A stretch of 64,000 bases of DNA, taken from NCBI RefSeq assembly GCF_024168045.1, contig NZ_CP100126.1, positions 1,815,501 to 1,879,500 of the forward strand, in the 5' to 3' direction. The translations under genes were made by a program, and so were the position numbers. The notes beneath the pieces were generated by a model, which saw nothing but the letters and a program-made list of their open reading frames with translations, was not told the DNA's origin and made no database searches. Numbering within the stretch: position 1 is the stretch's first letter; every line of letters starts with the position of its first letter. This document shows, one piece after another, positions 39,137 to 47,647 of this stretch. Source of the DNA: Dorea longicatena (GTDB lineage: Bacteria > Bacillota > Clostridia > Lachnospirales > Lachnospiraceae).

Positions 39137-40299
39137 CTTTTCCCCTCATTTTTGGGAACCGTAATAAATATCCGAAAGCCAGTTTCTTTCTGGATCTGCA
39201 TGGTTCCGCCAAGCATGCGGACACGTTTTTTCATATTCTCGATCCCGATTCCGCTGCTTTCTGTATTTTCTGTTTTCCAATCGTTTCCGGTCTTTCCAGC
39301 ACTTTCCTTCTCTGCATATTCTTCTCGGTCTCCGTTTGGCCGGATCCGCTCATCTAACGTTCCATTATCTTCTATGATCAGCTGATATAGTCCGGGATGT
39401 TCTCTTGCCAAAATCTTCACCTCATTTGCATTGCTGTGGCGCATCACGTTATTCAGTGCCTCTTTCGTAATGGCTATAAAGCTGTATTTGATCTCTTTTG
39501 GAATATCATATCCCATATCATAAGTAAGCTGTACCGGACAAAAACGGAATTCTTCTGCCAGCGATTCCATCACTTCTTTTAAATTTACCGACTCATCATG
39601 CAGATCGTGCACGCTCTGTCTTACATTCGTCATGGCTTCGTTCAGCGTCTGATCCAACTGCTCCATCGGGACTTTCAGATTCTCAGCCTGATTAACAGTC
39701 TTTAACGCTCCCACCATCAGGATAGATCGCGACAGCATATGTCCCACATTGTCATGGATCTCTCTGGCGATACGATTCCGTTCTTTCAGTGTGGCCAGAT
39801 ATACTTCTGTGTCCTGCTTTTCCAGCAGATCCTGATTCTTCTTTTCCAGCATCAGTGTCAGTTCTCTGCTGTCATCTCTGGCCCTTTTATATTTCTGCTC
39901 CAATTCATTTAGCCTCCTGGTCCGTCCATATAACAGAACTGCTGCTGCCAGCCCGGCAACAATAAGCATCTCTTTTTCCAACCCGTAATATTCCCGGAAC
40001 GCCGGCGCCTCACAGGCCACGATTATACCACCAACCCCTATATAAACCGGAGAATAAAAGCATAGCATATTATATAAAACTACCGGAAGAAACATCCACA
40101 TTTCTTTAAAAACAATTCCGGCTGCCACGAAAGCAATCGTCATAATGTAATGCAGATACTTTTCTTCCCCTACCAGATTCACACAGGTATAGATACACGC
40201 AAACAGAATAGTGATAACCGCCGGAATCCCTGTTTCCGCTGTTACCAGAAGTCCTGCTCCGTAAAGGAACAAAAATCCTTCATCTGTTATCTTTCTCAT
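39133..40299 (-). CDS. Sensor histidine kinase, HisKA_3 (NarL-partner) type
   Basis: 388 aa. Four to five N-terminal membrane segments (about 10-125) with almost no extracellular domain, a coiled coil (about 130-170), phosphorylated His182 in REIHDNVGHML, and HATPase_c motifs ALNNVMRHSNANEV and GIGIENMKKRVRMLGG. An intramembrane-sensing architecture common in kinases linked to ABC exporters. The stimulus is not known. Confidence 0.92.
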   Translation of the reverse strand: MRKITDEGFLFLYGAGLLVTAETGIPAVITILFACIYTCVNLVGEEKYLHYIMTIAFVAAGIVFKEMWMFLPVVLYNMLCFYSPVYIGVGGIIVACEAPAFREYYGLEKEMLIVAGLAAAVLLYGRTRRLNELEQKYKRARDDSRELTLMLEKKNQDLLEKQDTEVYLATLKERNRIAREIHDNVGHMLSRSILMVGALKTVNQAENLKVPMEQLDQTLNEAMTNVRQSVHDLHDESVNLKEVMESLAEEFRFCPVQLTYDMGYDIPKEIKYSFIAITKEALNNVMRHSNANEVKILAREHPGLYQLIIEDNGTLDERIRPNGDREEYAEKESAGKTGNDWKTENTESSGIGIENMKKRVRMLGGTMQIQKETGFRIFITVPKNEGKR

Positions 40300-40320
40300 T
40301 CTTTTCTCCTATATTACATT

Positions 40321-40348
40321 TGTCACATTCAATTTATGACCGGTGACA
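40321..40348. promoter_or_regulatory. Dyad in the divergent kinase / ABC promoter region
   Basis: TGTCAC (40321-40326) and GTGACA (40343-40348) form an inverted repeat with 16 bp between, the second arm overlapping ACCGGT. It lies just upstream of a TATAAT (40355 region) reading toward the ABC genes. A plausible site for the adjacent response regulator; positional evidence only. Confidence 0.45.
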
Positions 40349-40409
40349 CTACCATTATAATCAGCCATCCGCTATACTACAAGTAACAAATCATCAAGGA
40401 GGGAATCTT

Positions 40410-41342
40410 ATGCTTGTACATATAGAAAATCTGGTAAAACGTTACGGTGATCTGTTAGCGCTTGACCACCTGTCACTCGACATCGAAGAAGGTGAGATCT
40501 TCGGACTGCTCGGACCAAACGGTTCCGGTAAAACCACCGCCATCAACTGCTTGCTCGCACTGTTAAAATACGACAAAGGAACGATCACGATCTTTGGAAA
40601 AGACATGAAGCCGGACAGCTACGATATCAAGCAGGATATCGGTGTTGTCATGCAGAACGTTGCCGTCTTCGAGCAGATGTCCGTCTATGAAAACATCGAT
40701 TATTTCTGCGGACTCTATATCAGAGACAAACAAAAACGAAGAGAACTCGTGGAAGAGGCCATCGCATTCACCGGTCTGTCCGATTTCCGTAAGATGCGCC
40801 CGAAGAAACTCTCCGGCGGACTTTTACGAAGACTGAATATCGCATGCGGCATTGTCCACAAGCCCAGACTCATCATCATGGATGAACCGACCGTTGCTGT
40901 AGATCCTCAGAGCCGTAATAAGATTCTGGAAGGGATTCTGGAACTCAACCGTCAAGGATCTACCATCATCTATACCTCTCACTACATGGAAGAGGTAGAA
41001 CAGATCTGTACCCGGATCGCGATCATTGATCATGGCCGTGTACTTGCTTCCGGCACAACCGAAGAACTAAAAAAAATGATCAAGACCGGTGAGACGATCA
41101 CGATCGAAGCGGTTGCGTTAACGAAAAACAACCTGGCAGATATCCGCTCCCTTTCACATGTATTTGACTTATCATACCAAGATCAGACAATGATCCTACG
41201 CTGCAGCGGTGCAAAACACAATCTGATCCGGGTACTGAATTACCTGCAGGAACAGGACATTCCATTCGGACGCGTCTTCTCCGAGCTTCCGACTCTCAAT
41301 GATGTCTTCCTTGAGATCACAGGAAAAGAACTCAGGGATTAA
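40410..41342 (+). CDS. ABC transporter ATP-binding protein (exporter type)
   Basis: 310 aa. Walker A LLGPNGSGKTTAI (about 33-45), Q-loop VVMQNV, signature LSGGLLRRLNIACG (LSGGL in place of LSGGQ), Walker B LIIMDEPTVAVDPQ, and H-loop TSHYMEEVEQ. A C-terminal extension (about 225-310) is typical of CcmA/NatA-type exporters. 14 bp before the first permease. Starts after GGAGGGA. Confidence 0.95.
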   Translation: MLVHIENLVKRYGDLLALDHLSLDIEEGEIFGLLGPNGSGKTTAINCLLALLKYDKGTITIFGKDMKPDSYDIKQDIGVVMQNVAVFEQMSVYENIDYFCGLYIRDKQKRRELVEEAIAFTGLSDFRKMRPKKLSGGLLRRLNIACGIVHKPRLIIMDEPTVAVDPQSRNKILEGILELNRQGSTIIYTSHYMEEVEQICTRIAIIDHGRVLASGTTEELKKMIKTGETITIEAVALTKNNLADIRSLSHVFDLSYQDQTMILRCSGAKHNLIRVLNYLQEQDIPFGRVFSELPTLNDVFLEITGKELRD

Positions 41343-41356
41343 AGGAGGGACACTTT

Positions 41357-42499
41357 ATGTTACATTTATTAAAATATCAGTTCTTACAGACAATACGTTC
41401 CCGCTCTATCATGTTCTGGGCTCTCGCATTTCCGCTCATCCTTGGAGCCCTGTTCTATGTGTCCTTTGGAAATACCGGTCTTGCAGGAACCGGAGAGACT
41501 GACTGGGAACCGGTTCCTGTTGCCATCGTCACAGTAGACAGCAGTTCCGCAAATGCAGCATCTTTCCTGACATTCCTGAATGAAACGGATCAGGACATGA
41601 TCGATATCCATTCTTACAAGACAGAAAAAGCTGCCAAAAAAGCGCTCCGGCGGGAGGAAATATCCGGCATCTATTACGTGAAGTCGGTTTCTTCCCTTAC
41701 CATTGCTTCCAATGGCATTAACCAGAGCATTCTGTCTTCCCTTCTGGACAGCTATGAAAAGAATGCTGACATGATCCGGGATATTGCCACACAGCATCCG
41801 GAAAAGCTTTCGGACGCCCTTGCCTCCCTGAACGACTATCAGACACTGGTGAAAGAAAAGTCCTTAGGCGGACATTCCTTAGATCCGACACTGACTTATT
41901 TTCTCGCACTAATCGCATTTGCCTGCTTAAGCGGAGTCTACTTAAGCATCCATTCCACGGTTCAGCTTCAGGCGAACTTAAGTGCACTCGGAGAACGGCG
42001 CAGCATCACACCGACCCACAAACTTTCCCTGATTCTCGGCGATCTGCTGGTACTGGAAAGTATTCATTTCGTCAACATCCTGATCCTGGAGCTTTACCTT
42101 ACCCAGGTACTTCATATCAGCCTTGGGCATGACATTCCGAAACTTCTTCTCATTACATTTATGGGAACCCTGATCGGTATCTGTCTCGGAATCCTGATCG
42201 GATGCGCCGGCAAACTGTCCTACAGTGTCAAATCCGGAATCGGTGTCCTCGTTACACTGTTACCGAGTTTCCTTGCAGGCCTGATGTTCGGTGGAATGAA
42301 AAATGTGATCGAACAGCACTGCCCGGTCATCAATCGGATCAATCCTGCCAGTGTCTTAAGTGATGCATTCTACTGCCTCAGTGTCTATGATGATGCTGTC
42401 CGCTACCGCAGGTGTATCCTGATTCTTGTAATCATGTGCCTGCTTTGTATCAGCTTCTCATTTCTTATGATAAGGAGGGAACGTTATGACAGTATTTAA
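41357..42499 (+). CDS. ABC-2 type permease
   Basis: 380 aa. One N-terminal membrane segment (about 16-38), a large outer domain (about 40-180) and five to six C-terminal segments, the ABC2_membrane_3 (YhgE/NatB-like) layout. It overlaps the next permease gene by 14 bp. With the ATPase it forms an exporter for an unknown substrate, possibly a peptide, lipid or drug. Confidence 0.9.
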   Translation: MLHLLKYQFLQTIRSRSIMFWALAFPLILGALFYVSFGNTGLAGTGETDWEPVPVAIVTVDSSSANAASFLTFLNETDQDMIDIHSYKTEKAAKKALRREEISGIYYVKSVSSLTIASNGINQSILSSLLDSYEKNADMIRDIATQHPEKLSDALASLNDYQTLVKEKSLGGHSLDPTLTYFLALIAFACLSGVYLSIHSTVQLQANLSALGERRSITPTHKLSLILGDLLVLESIHFVNILILELYLTQVLHISLGHDIPKLLLITFMGTLIGICLGILIGCAGKLSYSVKSGIGVLVTLLPSFLAGLMFGGMKNVIEQHCPVINRINPASVLSDAFYCLSVYDDAVRYRRCILILVIMCLLCISFSFLMIRRERYDSI

Positions 42500-43643
42500 A
42501 GGATTTTTAATCATAACCAAACGCAATCTCCTGATGGTATTCATGTATCTGGCAATCTTCCTTACGATCGGAATCCTTGCCTCCGGCAGCGACAGCAATA
42601 CTTCCGGCACCGGGTTCCATGCCCAAGCACTCACGGTAGGTGTGGTAGATCATGACGGAGGCGTGCTTTCCAAAGGACTTTCCACATATTTATCACAGTA
42701 TCATACCATCAGGCAAATGCCGGATGACACTGCGAAACTCCAGGACGCACTCTTTAACCGGAATGTCTCTTATATCGTAACCATTCCGAAAGATTTTAAA
42801 GTCTCCTGTCTCCGTGAACATCAGGCATTGCCGGTATCCAAGATTCCGGGAAGCACAGACGGGTACTACGTCGATCAACAGATCAACACCTATCTGAATC
42901 AGGCACGTGTCCTGACAGACAGTGGTTATTCCGATAAAGAGGCAGCTGCATATATTCTGAAACATGCAGACAGTTCTTCTCATGTTACGATGTTAAAATC
43001 TGCTTCTTCTGAAAAGACGCCGGGTTATGGTTACATGTATCAGTATCTGCCATATGTGTTAATCTCCATACTGTGTTATGTAATGGGACTGATCATGATC
43101 GCATTCCATCAGCCGGATCTGCAAAAGCGAATCCTTTGCTCGGCTGTGTCCATCAGAAGCCAGAATCTGCAGCTTGCACTGGGATATCTGGCAGTCGGAT
43201 GCTCCGTTTGGCTGCTCACAACATGGATCCCTGCTTTCTTCTTTTACCGGAAAGCATTTTTCCAGTCGTCAAAGATGCCATATTATATGCTCAACAGTCT
43301 GACCCTGCTTCTGGTCGGTCTTGCTCTTTCCTTCCTTCTTGGTACATTTATCACCAAAGAAGATATCCTGACCGCCCTCGTAAATGTTGTCACACTTGGC
43401 ATGAGCTTCCTGTGCGGTGTATTCGTTCCACTTGATATCATGGGAAAAGGCGTGAAAACCGTGGCTCATTTTCTTCCGGTCTACTGGTATGAGATCAGTA
43501 ACAATCTGCTGAATAACTCTGCTGTTCTCACTCAGGCACAGAGACAACTCTTATACCGCAACTATGGAATCCAGTTACTTTTTGCCGCTGCGATCTTCTG
43601 TATCGCACTGGTAGTCAGTAAAAGAGCAAGGCAGACAGCATAA
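42486..43643 (+). CDS. ABC-2 type permease (second subunit)
   Basis: 385 aa with the same layout as the preceding permease: N-terminal segment (about 12-32), outer domain to about 190, then six hydrophobic segments ending in LVVSKRARQTA. Two related permeases with one ATPase suggest a heterodimeric exporter. The stop codon lies inside the operon terminator hairpin. Confidence 0.9.
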   Translation: MTVFKGFLIITKRNLLMVFMYLAIFLTIGILASGSDSNTSGTGFHAQALTVGVVDHDGGVLSKGLSTYLSQYHTIRQMPDDTAKLQDALFNRNVSYIVTIPKDFKVSCLREHQALPVSKIPGSTDGYYVDQQINTYLNQARVLTDSGYSDKEAAAYILKHADSSSHVTMLKSASSEKTPGYGYMYQYLPYVLISILCYVMGLIMIAFHQPDLQKRILCSAVSIRSQNLQLALGYLAVGCSVWLLTTWIPAFFFYRKAFFQSSKMPYYMLNSLTLLLVGLALSFLLGTFITKEDILTALVNVVTLGMSFLCGVFVPLDIMGKGVKTVAHFLPVYWYEISNNLLNNSAVLTQAQRQLLYRNYGIQLLFAAAIFCIALVVSKRARQTA

Positions 43644-43666
43644 TGCTGCCTGCCCTGCTCTTTTTT
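43624..43666 (+). terminator. Terminator of the ABC exporter operon
   Basis: A long hairpin GAGCAAGGCAG (43624-43634) / CTGCCCTGCTC (43650-43660) with an inner AGCAT/ATGCT stem, followed by TTTTTT. It includes the last codons of the permease gene. Confidence 0.88.
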
Positions 43667-43672
43667 CTATCT

Positions 43673-44194
43673 CTATTTTATCTTTTTCTTCTGTATCCAT
43701 TCCACAATCTTATATCCCAGATATCCGGAAAGACTTCCGAATATCACGCCGCCGATAATATCAGTCGGATAATGCACATACAGGTACAATCTTGATAATG
43801 CGATCAGAACCGCAAGTACAAGAGCCGCTTTCCACATCTTCTTCTCTCCGGCAAGATACAATGCCGTAACCGAAGCAAATGAAGCCGCCGTGTGTCCCGA
43901 CGGGAAAGAGTAATCCCGCGGCTTTGCGACCAGTAATTGTACTGCTGTATTGACATCGAATGGTCTGGTTCTTGCCACCAGATTCTTTATGAGCACATTG
44001 CAGAGCAGCACATCCACCAGCAATGCCGCCATCATGATCACCCCTGTCTTTCTTGTCTTCGGAATGATCAGTAATAATACCGTCAGAATGATCCATATGA
44101 TTCCCGCATCTCCAAGTCTGGTAATGAGCGGAACAACCACATCTCCTATTGGCGTTCTTAAATTCTGGATCATATCAAGAATATGTATCTCCAT
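43673..44194 (-). CDS. PAP2 family phosphatase (undecaprenyl-diphosphatase-like)
   Basis: 173 aa integral membrane phosphatase with four or five helices. The three family motifs are present: KNLVARTRPFD, YSFPSGHTAAS and SRLYLYVHYPTDIIGG (phosphatase catalytic His pair). Probably recycles undecaprenyl pyrophosphate or another lipid phosphate at the outer membrane face. Stands alone; function within the family not resolved. Confidence 0.88.
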   Translation of the reverse strand: MEIHILDMIQNLRTPIGDVVVPLITRLGDAGIIWIILTVLLLIIPKTRKTGVIMMAALLVDVLLCNVLIKNLVARTRPFDVNTAVQLLVAKPRDYSFPSGHTAASFASVTALYLAGEKKMWKAALVLAVLIALSRLYLYVHYPTDIIGGVIFGSLSGYLGYKIVEWIQKKKIK

Positions 44195-44239
44195 CTATCT
44201 TATCCTCTCAAATTGATTTTTCTTATTTATATTTCCCCT

Positions 44240-45586
44240 CTATATTTTTCCATCTGTCTTTTCTGTCCTGAGTACCGGCATCCGGAATGTCTGGATCAAA
44301 AGCGGGATTACCATAATGAACCACACGATCGGTTCACAGATGATCACACCCGTATATCCAAGCCACGGAACCAGAGTGGCCGCGATCACGATCTTCCCTG
44401 CCATCTCAAGGCCGCTAGAGATCAGTGGTGTAATATGATCCCCTAATCCCTGCATCGCATTTCTTAAAATACAGATCAAGGTAGTCACAATATAAAACAG
44501 CGTATCAAACTTCAGATAATTTGTTGCATTTAAGATTACTGTCTTATTATAACTTCCGGTTACCAGATATACCAGCCATACTCCGATCGTATAACTTGCA
44601 ATGATCGTAAGTCCTGACCAGATCGCAGTGTAGACAATCGCCAGCCAGATGCCTCTCTTCACACGGTCGATCTTCCCTGCTCCCATGTTCTGTCCACAGT
44701 AAGTTGCCATCGTCTGTCCGAATACACTGAACATGATCATGAATATCTCCGAGATCTTTCTCGCCGCTGTATGGGCAATGATAATGTCTTTTCCAAGCTT
44801 ATTGATCGCCGTCTGTAATGTCAAAGTACCGATATTAACCAGAGAACTCATAAATCCCATCGACATTCCGGCACTTATCATCTCTTTTACCATGATTGGA
44901 CTTGGATCTTTAAAATCCTCTTTCTGAAGCCTTAATATCTCATATTTTCTAATCATATAGATCCAGCAGATCACAAATGCAATGATCTGTGCCAGTACAG
45001 TTGCAATTGCTGCTCCTTTTACGCCAGTCTTCAATACCACAACGAAGAACAGATCCCCCACGATATTCAGTGCTACAGATATCGCCAGAATGATCAATGG
45101 TGTTACTGCATCTCCGATTGCACGAAGCGTCGCCGCACAGGCATCATATAAAAATGTTGCAAGCAGTCCTGCTATGATGATCGCGATATATCCTTTCGCC
45201 ACTGGAACCAGATGCTTTGGCACATTTAAGAAATGTAAGATCGGTTTCAAAAATAGCAGTCCTGCTATCGTAAATAAAATGGATATTCCAGTCCCGATCA
45301 CAAGCGACATTGCAAAGGACTTTTTCATATCTGCGATGTTCTTCGCACCAAATTTCTGTGCGGTAATAATCGCAAATCCGTTGGATAATCCCAGTAAAAA
45401 TCCGATGATCAGACCGCTCAGTGTGCTGGTCGCACCTACTGCTGCCAGTGCATCTTCTCCCAGAAACGAGCCGACAATCCTGGTATCTACCAGACTGTAG
45501 GTCAGCTGTAATAAGTTTCCTAAAAATATCGGTAATGCGAAACTTAGTATCAGTGCCGAGGGCTTTCCCTTCGTTAAATCTTTCAT
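44240..45586 (-). CDS. MATE family efflux transporter (second)
   Basis: 448 aa, twelve segments. N-terminal MKDLTKGKPSALILSFALPIFLGNLLQ and VDTRIVGSFLGEDALAAVGAT are typical of the DinF/NorM-like group in Clostridia. Only weakly similar to the 37068 MATE protein. Short gaps on both sides; no linked regulator. Confidence 0.9.
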   Translation of the reverse strand: MKDLTKGKPSALILSFALPIFLGNLLQLTYSLVDTRIVGSFLGEDALAAVGATSTLSGLIIGFLLGLSNGFAIITAQKFGAKNIADMKKSFAMSLVIGTGISILFTIAGLLFLKPILHFLNVPKHLVPVAKGYIAIIIAGLLATFLYDACAATLRAIGDAVTPLIILAISVALNIVGDLFFVVVLKTGVKGAAIATVLAQIIAFVICWIYMIRKYEILRLQKEDFKDPSPIMVKEMISAGMSMGFMSSLVNIGTLTLQTAINKLGKDIIIAHTAARKISEIFMIMFSVFGQTMATYCGQNMGAGKIDRVKRGIWLAIVYTAIWSGLTIIASYTIGVWLVYLVTGSYNKTVILNATNYLKFDTLFYIVTTLICILRNAMQGLGDHITPLISSGLEMAGKIVIAATLVPWLGYTGVIICEPIVWFIMVIPLLIQTFRMPVLRTEKTDGKI

Positions 45587-45657
45587 TCTTTCTCAATGTC
45601 CTTCCTTTTTCAGTATGATTTTCTCTTTACAAGAAAACATGCACCGCTCATTATAGA

Positions 45658-46179
45658 TCATACTTCCGAAGAGAGCAATCTCTGAAAGAATTTTTTCCGC
45701 TTTCTTTCTGTCACCGGACTTCCGCTGCGGATAACCTGTGAACGGATTCCGATGTTGGTCAATTCCTGCTGAAGCTTAACGGCTTTCTCCGCATCCATAC
45801 CATCCCGGATCAGAAATGGTGCCATAGACAGGTCTTCCTTCGTTTCAAAATTATATTTTTTCGCAAGCTGTAAGAAGCCATTTCTCTGACCATAATATTC
45901 TACAATTCTCCCAAGTACAATGACCTGTCTGGATGGATAGCCGCACACCTCACATGTTTCTTCCAGTGGTGTGATCTCGTATTCTACTTCATAAAAATCA
46001 AACGCCTCTTTAAAATATTCCATGCCTTCTTCGTCCAGATTATCAAACAGTGTGGCTGGAAGGTTCGATACGATGCGGTTAGCCATCACTTTATCGAGGC
46101 CTGTCAGAAGCTGCAGATAAGCGGATATCTTCTGGTCTTTTCCGCTGCATTTTAATAAACGTATTTTATATGTTCTCAT
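45658..46179 (-). CDS. Conserved protein of unknown function
   Basis: 173 aa. I do not recognise a named family. A CxxC pair (CEVCGYPSRQ, about 97) and a C-terminal stretch resembling a ribosomal L7/L12-like fold (DAEKAVKLQQELTNIGIRSQVI, about 128-150) are visible; the tail is basic. It starts 8 bp after the stop of a UvrA fragment, so an original uvrA-linked operon may have been cut by the accessory region. Confidence 0.6.
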   Translation of the reverse strand: MRTYKIRLLKCSGKDQKISAYLQLLTGLDKVMANRIVSNLPATLFDNLDEEGMEYFKEAFDFYEVEYEITPLEETCEVCGYPSRQVIVLGRIVEYYGQRNGFLQLAKKYNFETKEDLSMAPFLIRDGMDAEKAVKLQQELTNIGIRSQVIRSGSPVTERKRKKFFQRLLSSEV

Positions 46180-46186
46180 GTAATTT

Positions 46187-46379
46187 TTATCCTCTTTCTG
46201 TTTTCAGATATTTTTCGGTTATGCTCTGTTCTGACGCCATAATATCCTCTGGCGTGCCTGCTGCTACAATCGTTTCCCCGGCATCTCCACCTCCCGGGCC
46301 CATATCAATCATGTAATCTGCATTCTTCATCACATCCAGATCACGCTCGATCACAATGACAGGTGCTACATTTCGCTGT
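46187..46379 (-). pseudogene. C-terminal fragment of a UvrA-like protein
   Basis: The reverse strand encodes about 64 residues in frame to a stop at 46187-46189, including [17 protein letters not shown] and [17 protein letters not shown], the end of UvrA after Walker B. Everything upstream (about 700 residues or more) is missing and a stop lies just before the fragment. It abuts the start of the AT-rich accessory region, so the gene was probably truncated by an insertion or deletion there. Confidence 0.75.
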
Positions 46380-46381
46380 AG

Positions 46382-46484
46382 TTACCTATCATGTCCGGCT
46401 CTGCCTGAACCTCCATGAAAGTTGTTCTTTCGGGTGGGTGGGGTATTGCTTTTGGATGTATGTGAATATTTCTTGTTGGTTCAT
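46382..46484 (-). pseudogene. N-terminal fragment, YjbR/MmcQ-like start (uncertain)
   Basis: An ATG with AAGGA upstream starts MNQQEIFTYIQKQYPTHP, then a frameshift leads to a second open frame (PERTTFMEVQAEPDMIG) that stops before the UvrA fragment. The first 8 codons are repeated at 57476-57499. The MmcQ/YjbR assignment rests on the first few residues only. Confidence 0.35.
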
Positions 46485-46501
46485 GGGGGATTCCTTCTTT
46501 T
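46459..46501. repeat. Left 43-bp direct repeat of the accessory region
   Basis: 43 bp matching 57474-57516 with two mismatches, in the same orientation. Both copies contain AATATTTCTTGTTGGTTCAT. They enclose about 11 kb of accessory genes and fragments, as expected for att sites or duplicated gene starts. Confidence 0.6.
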
Positions 46502-46514
46502 TGTCAATAAAATA

Positions 46515-46563
46515 ATCTCCCCGTTGGACACATCACTTAAGTTTGTGAGAGGTGTGGGGAGAT
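46515..46563 (-). terminator. Terminator-like hairpin
   Basis: ATCTCCCC (46515-46522) pairs with GGGGAGAT (46556-46563), with inner ACAC/GTGT and CAC/GTG pairs; a TTATTTTATT stretch follows on the reverse strand. It lies downstream of the broken toxN-like gene. Confidence 0.55.
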
Positions 46564-46626
46564 CTGGGTTTGTGGTTTTTTATGTTTTATGTACTGTATT
46601 TTTCAATATGTTACAAATACATTTAA

Positions 46627-46785
46627 TTAAAAATAGTTCATTCCATTTATCTGCATAACCACACCAAAAGCAAATTTATTACGATCTGTATATCTGATAT
46701 TCGGTACTTTTGTAACTCCTCTTTTCTCTTTTTCATAATTTTACAGAAACTGATTGTATTTCTCATTTATACGATAAAAATCCAT
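46627..46785 (-). pseudogene. Broken type III toxin gene (ToxN/AbiQ-like)
   Basis: From an ATG with GGAGG upstream the reverse strand reads MDFYRINEKYNQFL, a TAA at codon 15 (46741-46743), then in the same frame NYEKEKRGVTKVPNIRYTD and RNKFAFGVVMQINGMNYF before a second stop. ToxN proteins are about 165-175 aa and start with MDFYxIxxKYxxFL and a GVVLxINGxxYF strand, so this is the N-terminal third with a nonsense codon (probably CAA to TAA) and the rest deleted. It follows a promoter, a 36-nt tandem-repeat RNA and a terminator, the exact order of a type III TA locus. Confidence 0.75.
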
Positions 46786-46806
46786 ATTTATCCTCCGCAG
46801 CAAAGC

Positions 46807-46969
46807 AAAACAGGGAGATATACACTTATCTCCCTGATAATTAACGGTTCGCATTCAAAGCTGCGAAGCACTTAAATTAAAGGTTCACATTCAAAGTAGT
46901 GAAGTACTTAAATTAAAGGCTTGCACTCAAAGTAGCAACGCACTTCAAATTGAACAAATCTCTTTGTTC
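46807..46969 (-). ncRNA. Type III antitoxin RNA (ToxI-like), three 36-nt repeats
   Basis: Reverse-strand RNA of about 160 nt. It opens with a hairpin (46950-46971), then three tandem 36-nt units (46918-46953, 46882-46917, 46846-46881), and ends with a perfect terminator (CAGGGAGATA / TATCTCCCTG, 46811-46836, then TTTT). Each unit forms a short stem around ACTTTGA; stem bases change together (TTCGCA/TGCGAA, TTCAC/GTGAA, TTGC/GCAA). The pattern TTGCTACTTTGAGTGCAAGC closely resembles the pseudoknot repeat of Pectobacterium ToxI. Repeat length, promoter, terminator and the following toxN remnant all fit a type III antitoxin. Confidence 0.8.
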
Positions 46970-46975
46970 AACTAT

Positions 46976-47003
46976 ATTATATTCAATTTCTGTAAAAAAT
47001 CAA
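46976..47003 (-). promoter_or_regulatory. Promoter of the antitoxin RNA
   Basis: Reverse strand TTGATT (46998-47003), 16-nt spacer, perfect TATAAT (46976-46981). The predicted start falls at about 46969, at the first hairpin. Confidence 0.75.
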
Positions 47004-47047
47004 TAAAATTTTTTCTTTATATTCGCTCTTTCCTGTCTGCAAGGCTA

Positions 47048-47338
47048 TTATTTTTCAATCTCTTTTACATTTTTTATTCGTGCAAGACTCTTTTTCCAAA
47101 TTTCGCCACTATAATAAACTTTTATATTATCTCCCGGCGATATAACTGAATAATCATATCTTTCTGGCCAATAACAGATTATTTCTTCTTGTATATCTGT
47201 TTCTAGTATTTAAAACTGCTCATTTTTTTCGATAACGACTCCTTCAACAAATGAACTTTTTCTTTGAACTGCCACACAAAAAACAACACTACATAATAAT
47301 ATTGCAATGGATATACCGACGATAATTCTTTTTTTCAT
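47048..47338 (-). pseudogene. Small exported or lipid-anchored protein gene with a premature stop
   Basis: A 96-codon frame starts at an ATG after GGAG: MKKRIIVGISIAILLCSVVF signal/anchor, then FVEGVVIEKNEQF and a TAA at codon 43 (47210-47212). The same frame resumes as ILETDIQEEIICYWPERYD and ends IKNVKEIEK-stop. The shape (secretion signal plus a small beta domain) recalls DUF3221/YobA-like proteins but this is weak. One base change would restore it, so it is a recent nonsense pseudogene or two peptides. Confidence 0.5.
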
Positions 47339-47363
47339 TCTATTGCTCCGCTTTATTATTGAA

Positions 47364-47630
47364 TCATTTTTTATTTGTGCTTTTTATTTCCGCTACCAGT
47401 TCTTCATACTTACGTTCGTCAATAATATATTTCCGTTTAATCAGTATGTACGCAGTTCCTATAGAAATTACCGGAACAGCTACAACTCCAAGACGCAATA
47501 TAAATCTTTGTCCGGCATCTGCTGTCTGGATAAATTTATCTGCCTGTACAATTACATTTTCCGAAGTAAGTTCTCCTATACCGGCTTTTATTTCTAATCC
47601 AGATATTTTCTGACTGATTGCATAGAACAT
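47364..47630 (-). pseudogene. C-terminal fragment of a GPH-type sugar transporter
   Basis: 88 codons. The end, FILRLGVVAVPVISIGTAY and ILIKRKYIIDERKYEELVAEI, matches the last membrane helix and tail of glycoside-pentoside-hexuronide (MelB-like) cation symporters, whose full length is about 450 aa. The rest of the gene is missing. It directly adjoins a McrC-like fragment. Confidence 0.55.
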
Positions 47631-47647
47631 GCCTTTGTTAATCCAGA

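Noticed and set aside
46846..46953. Possible short CRISPR array (three 36-nt repeats)
   Set aside because: The units are contiguous with no spacers and end at a terminator before a ToxN-like gene; a type III antitoxin fits far better.
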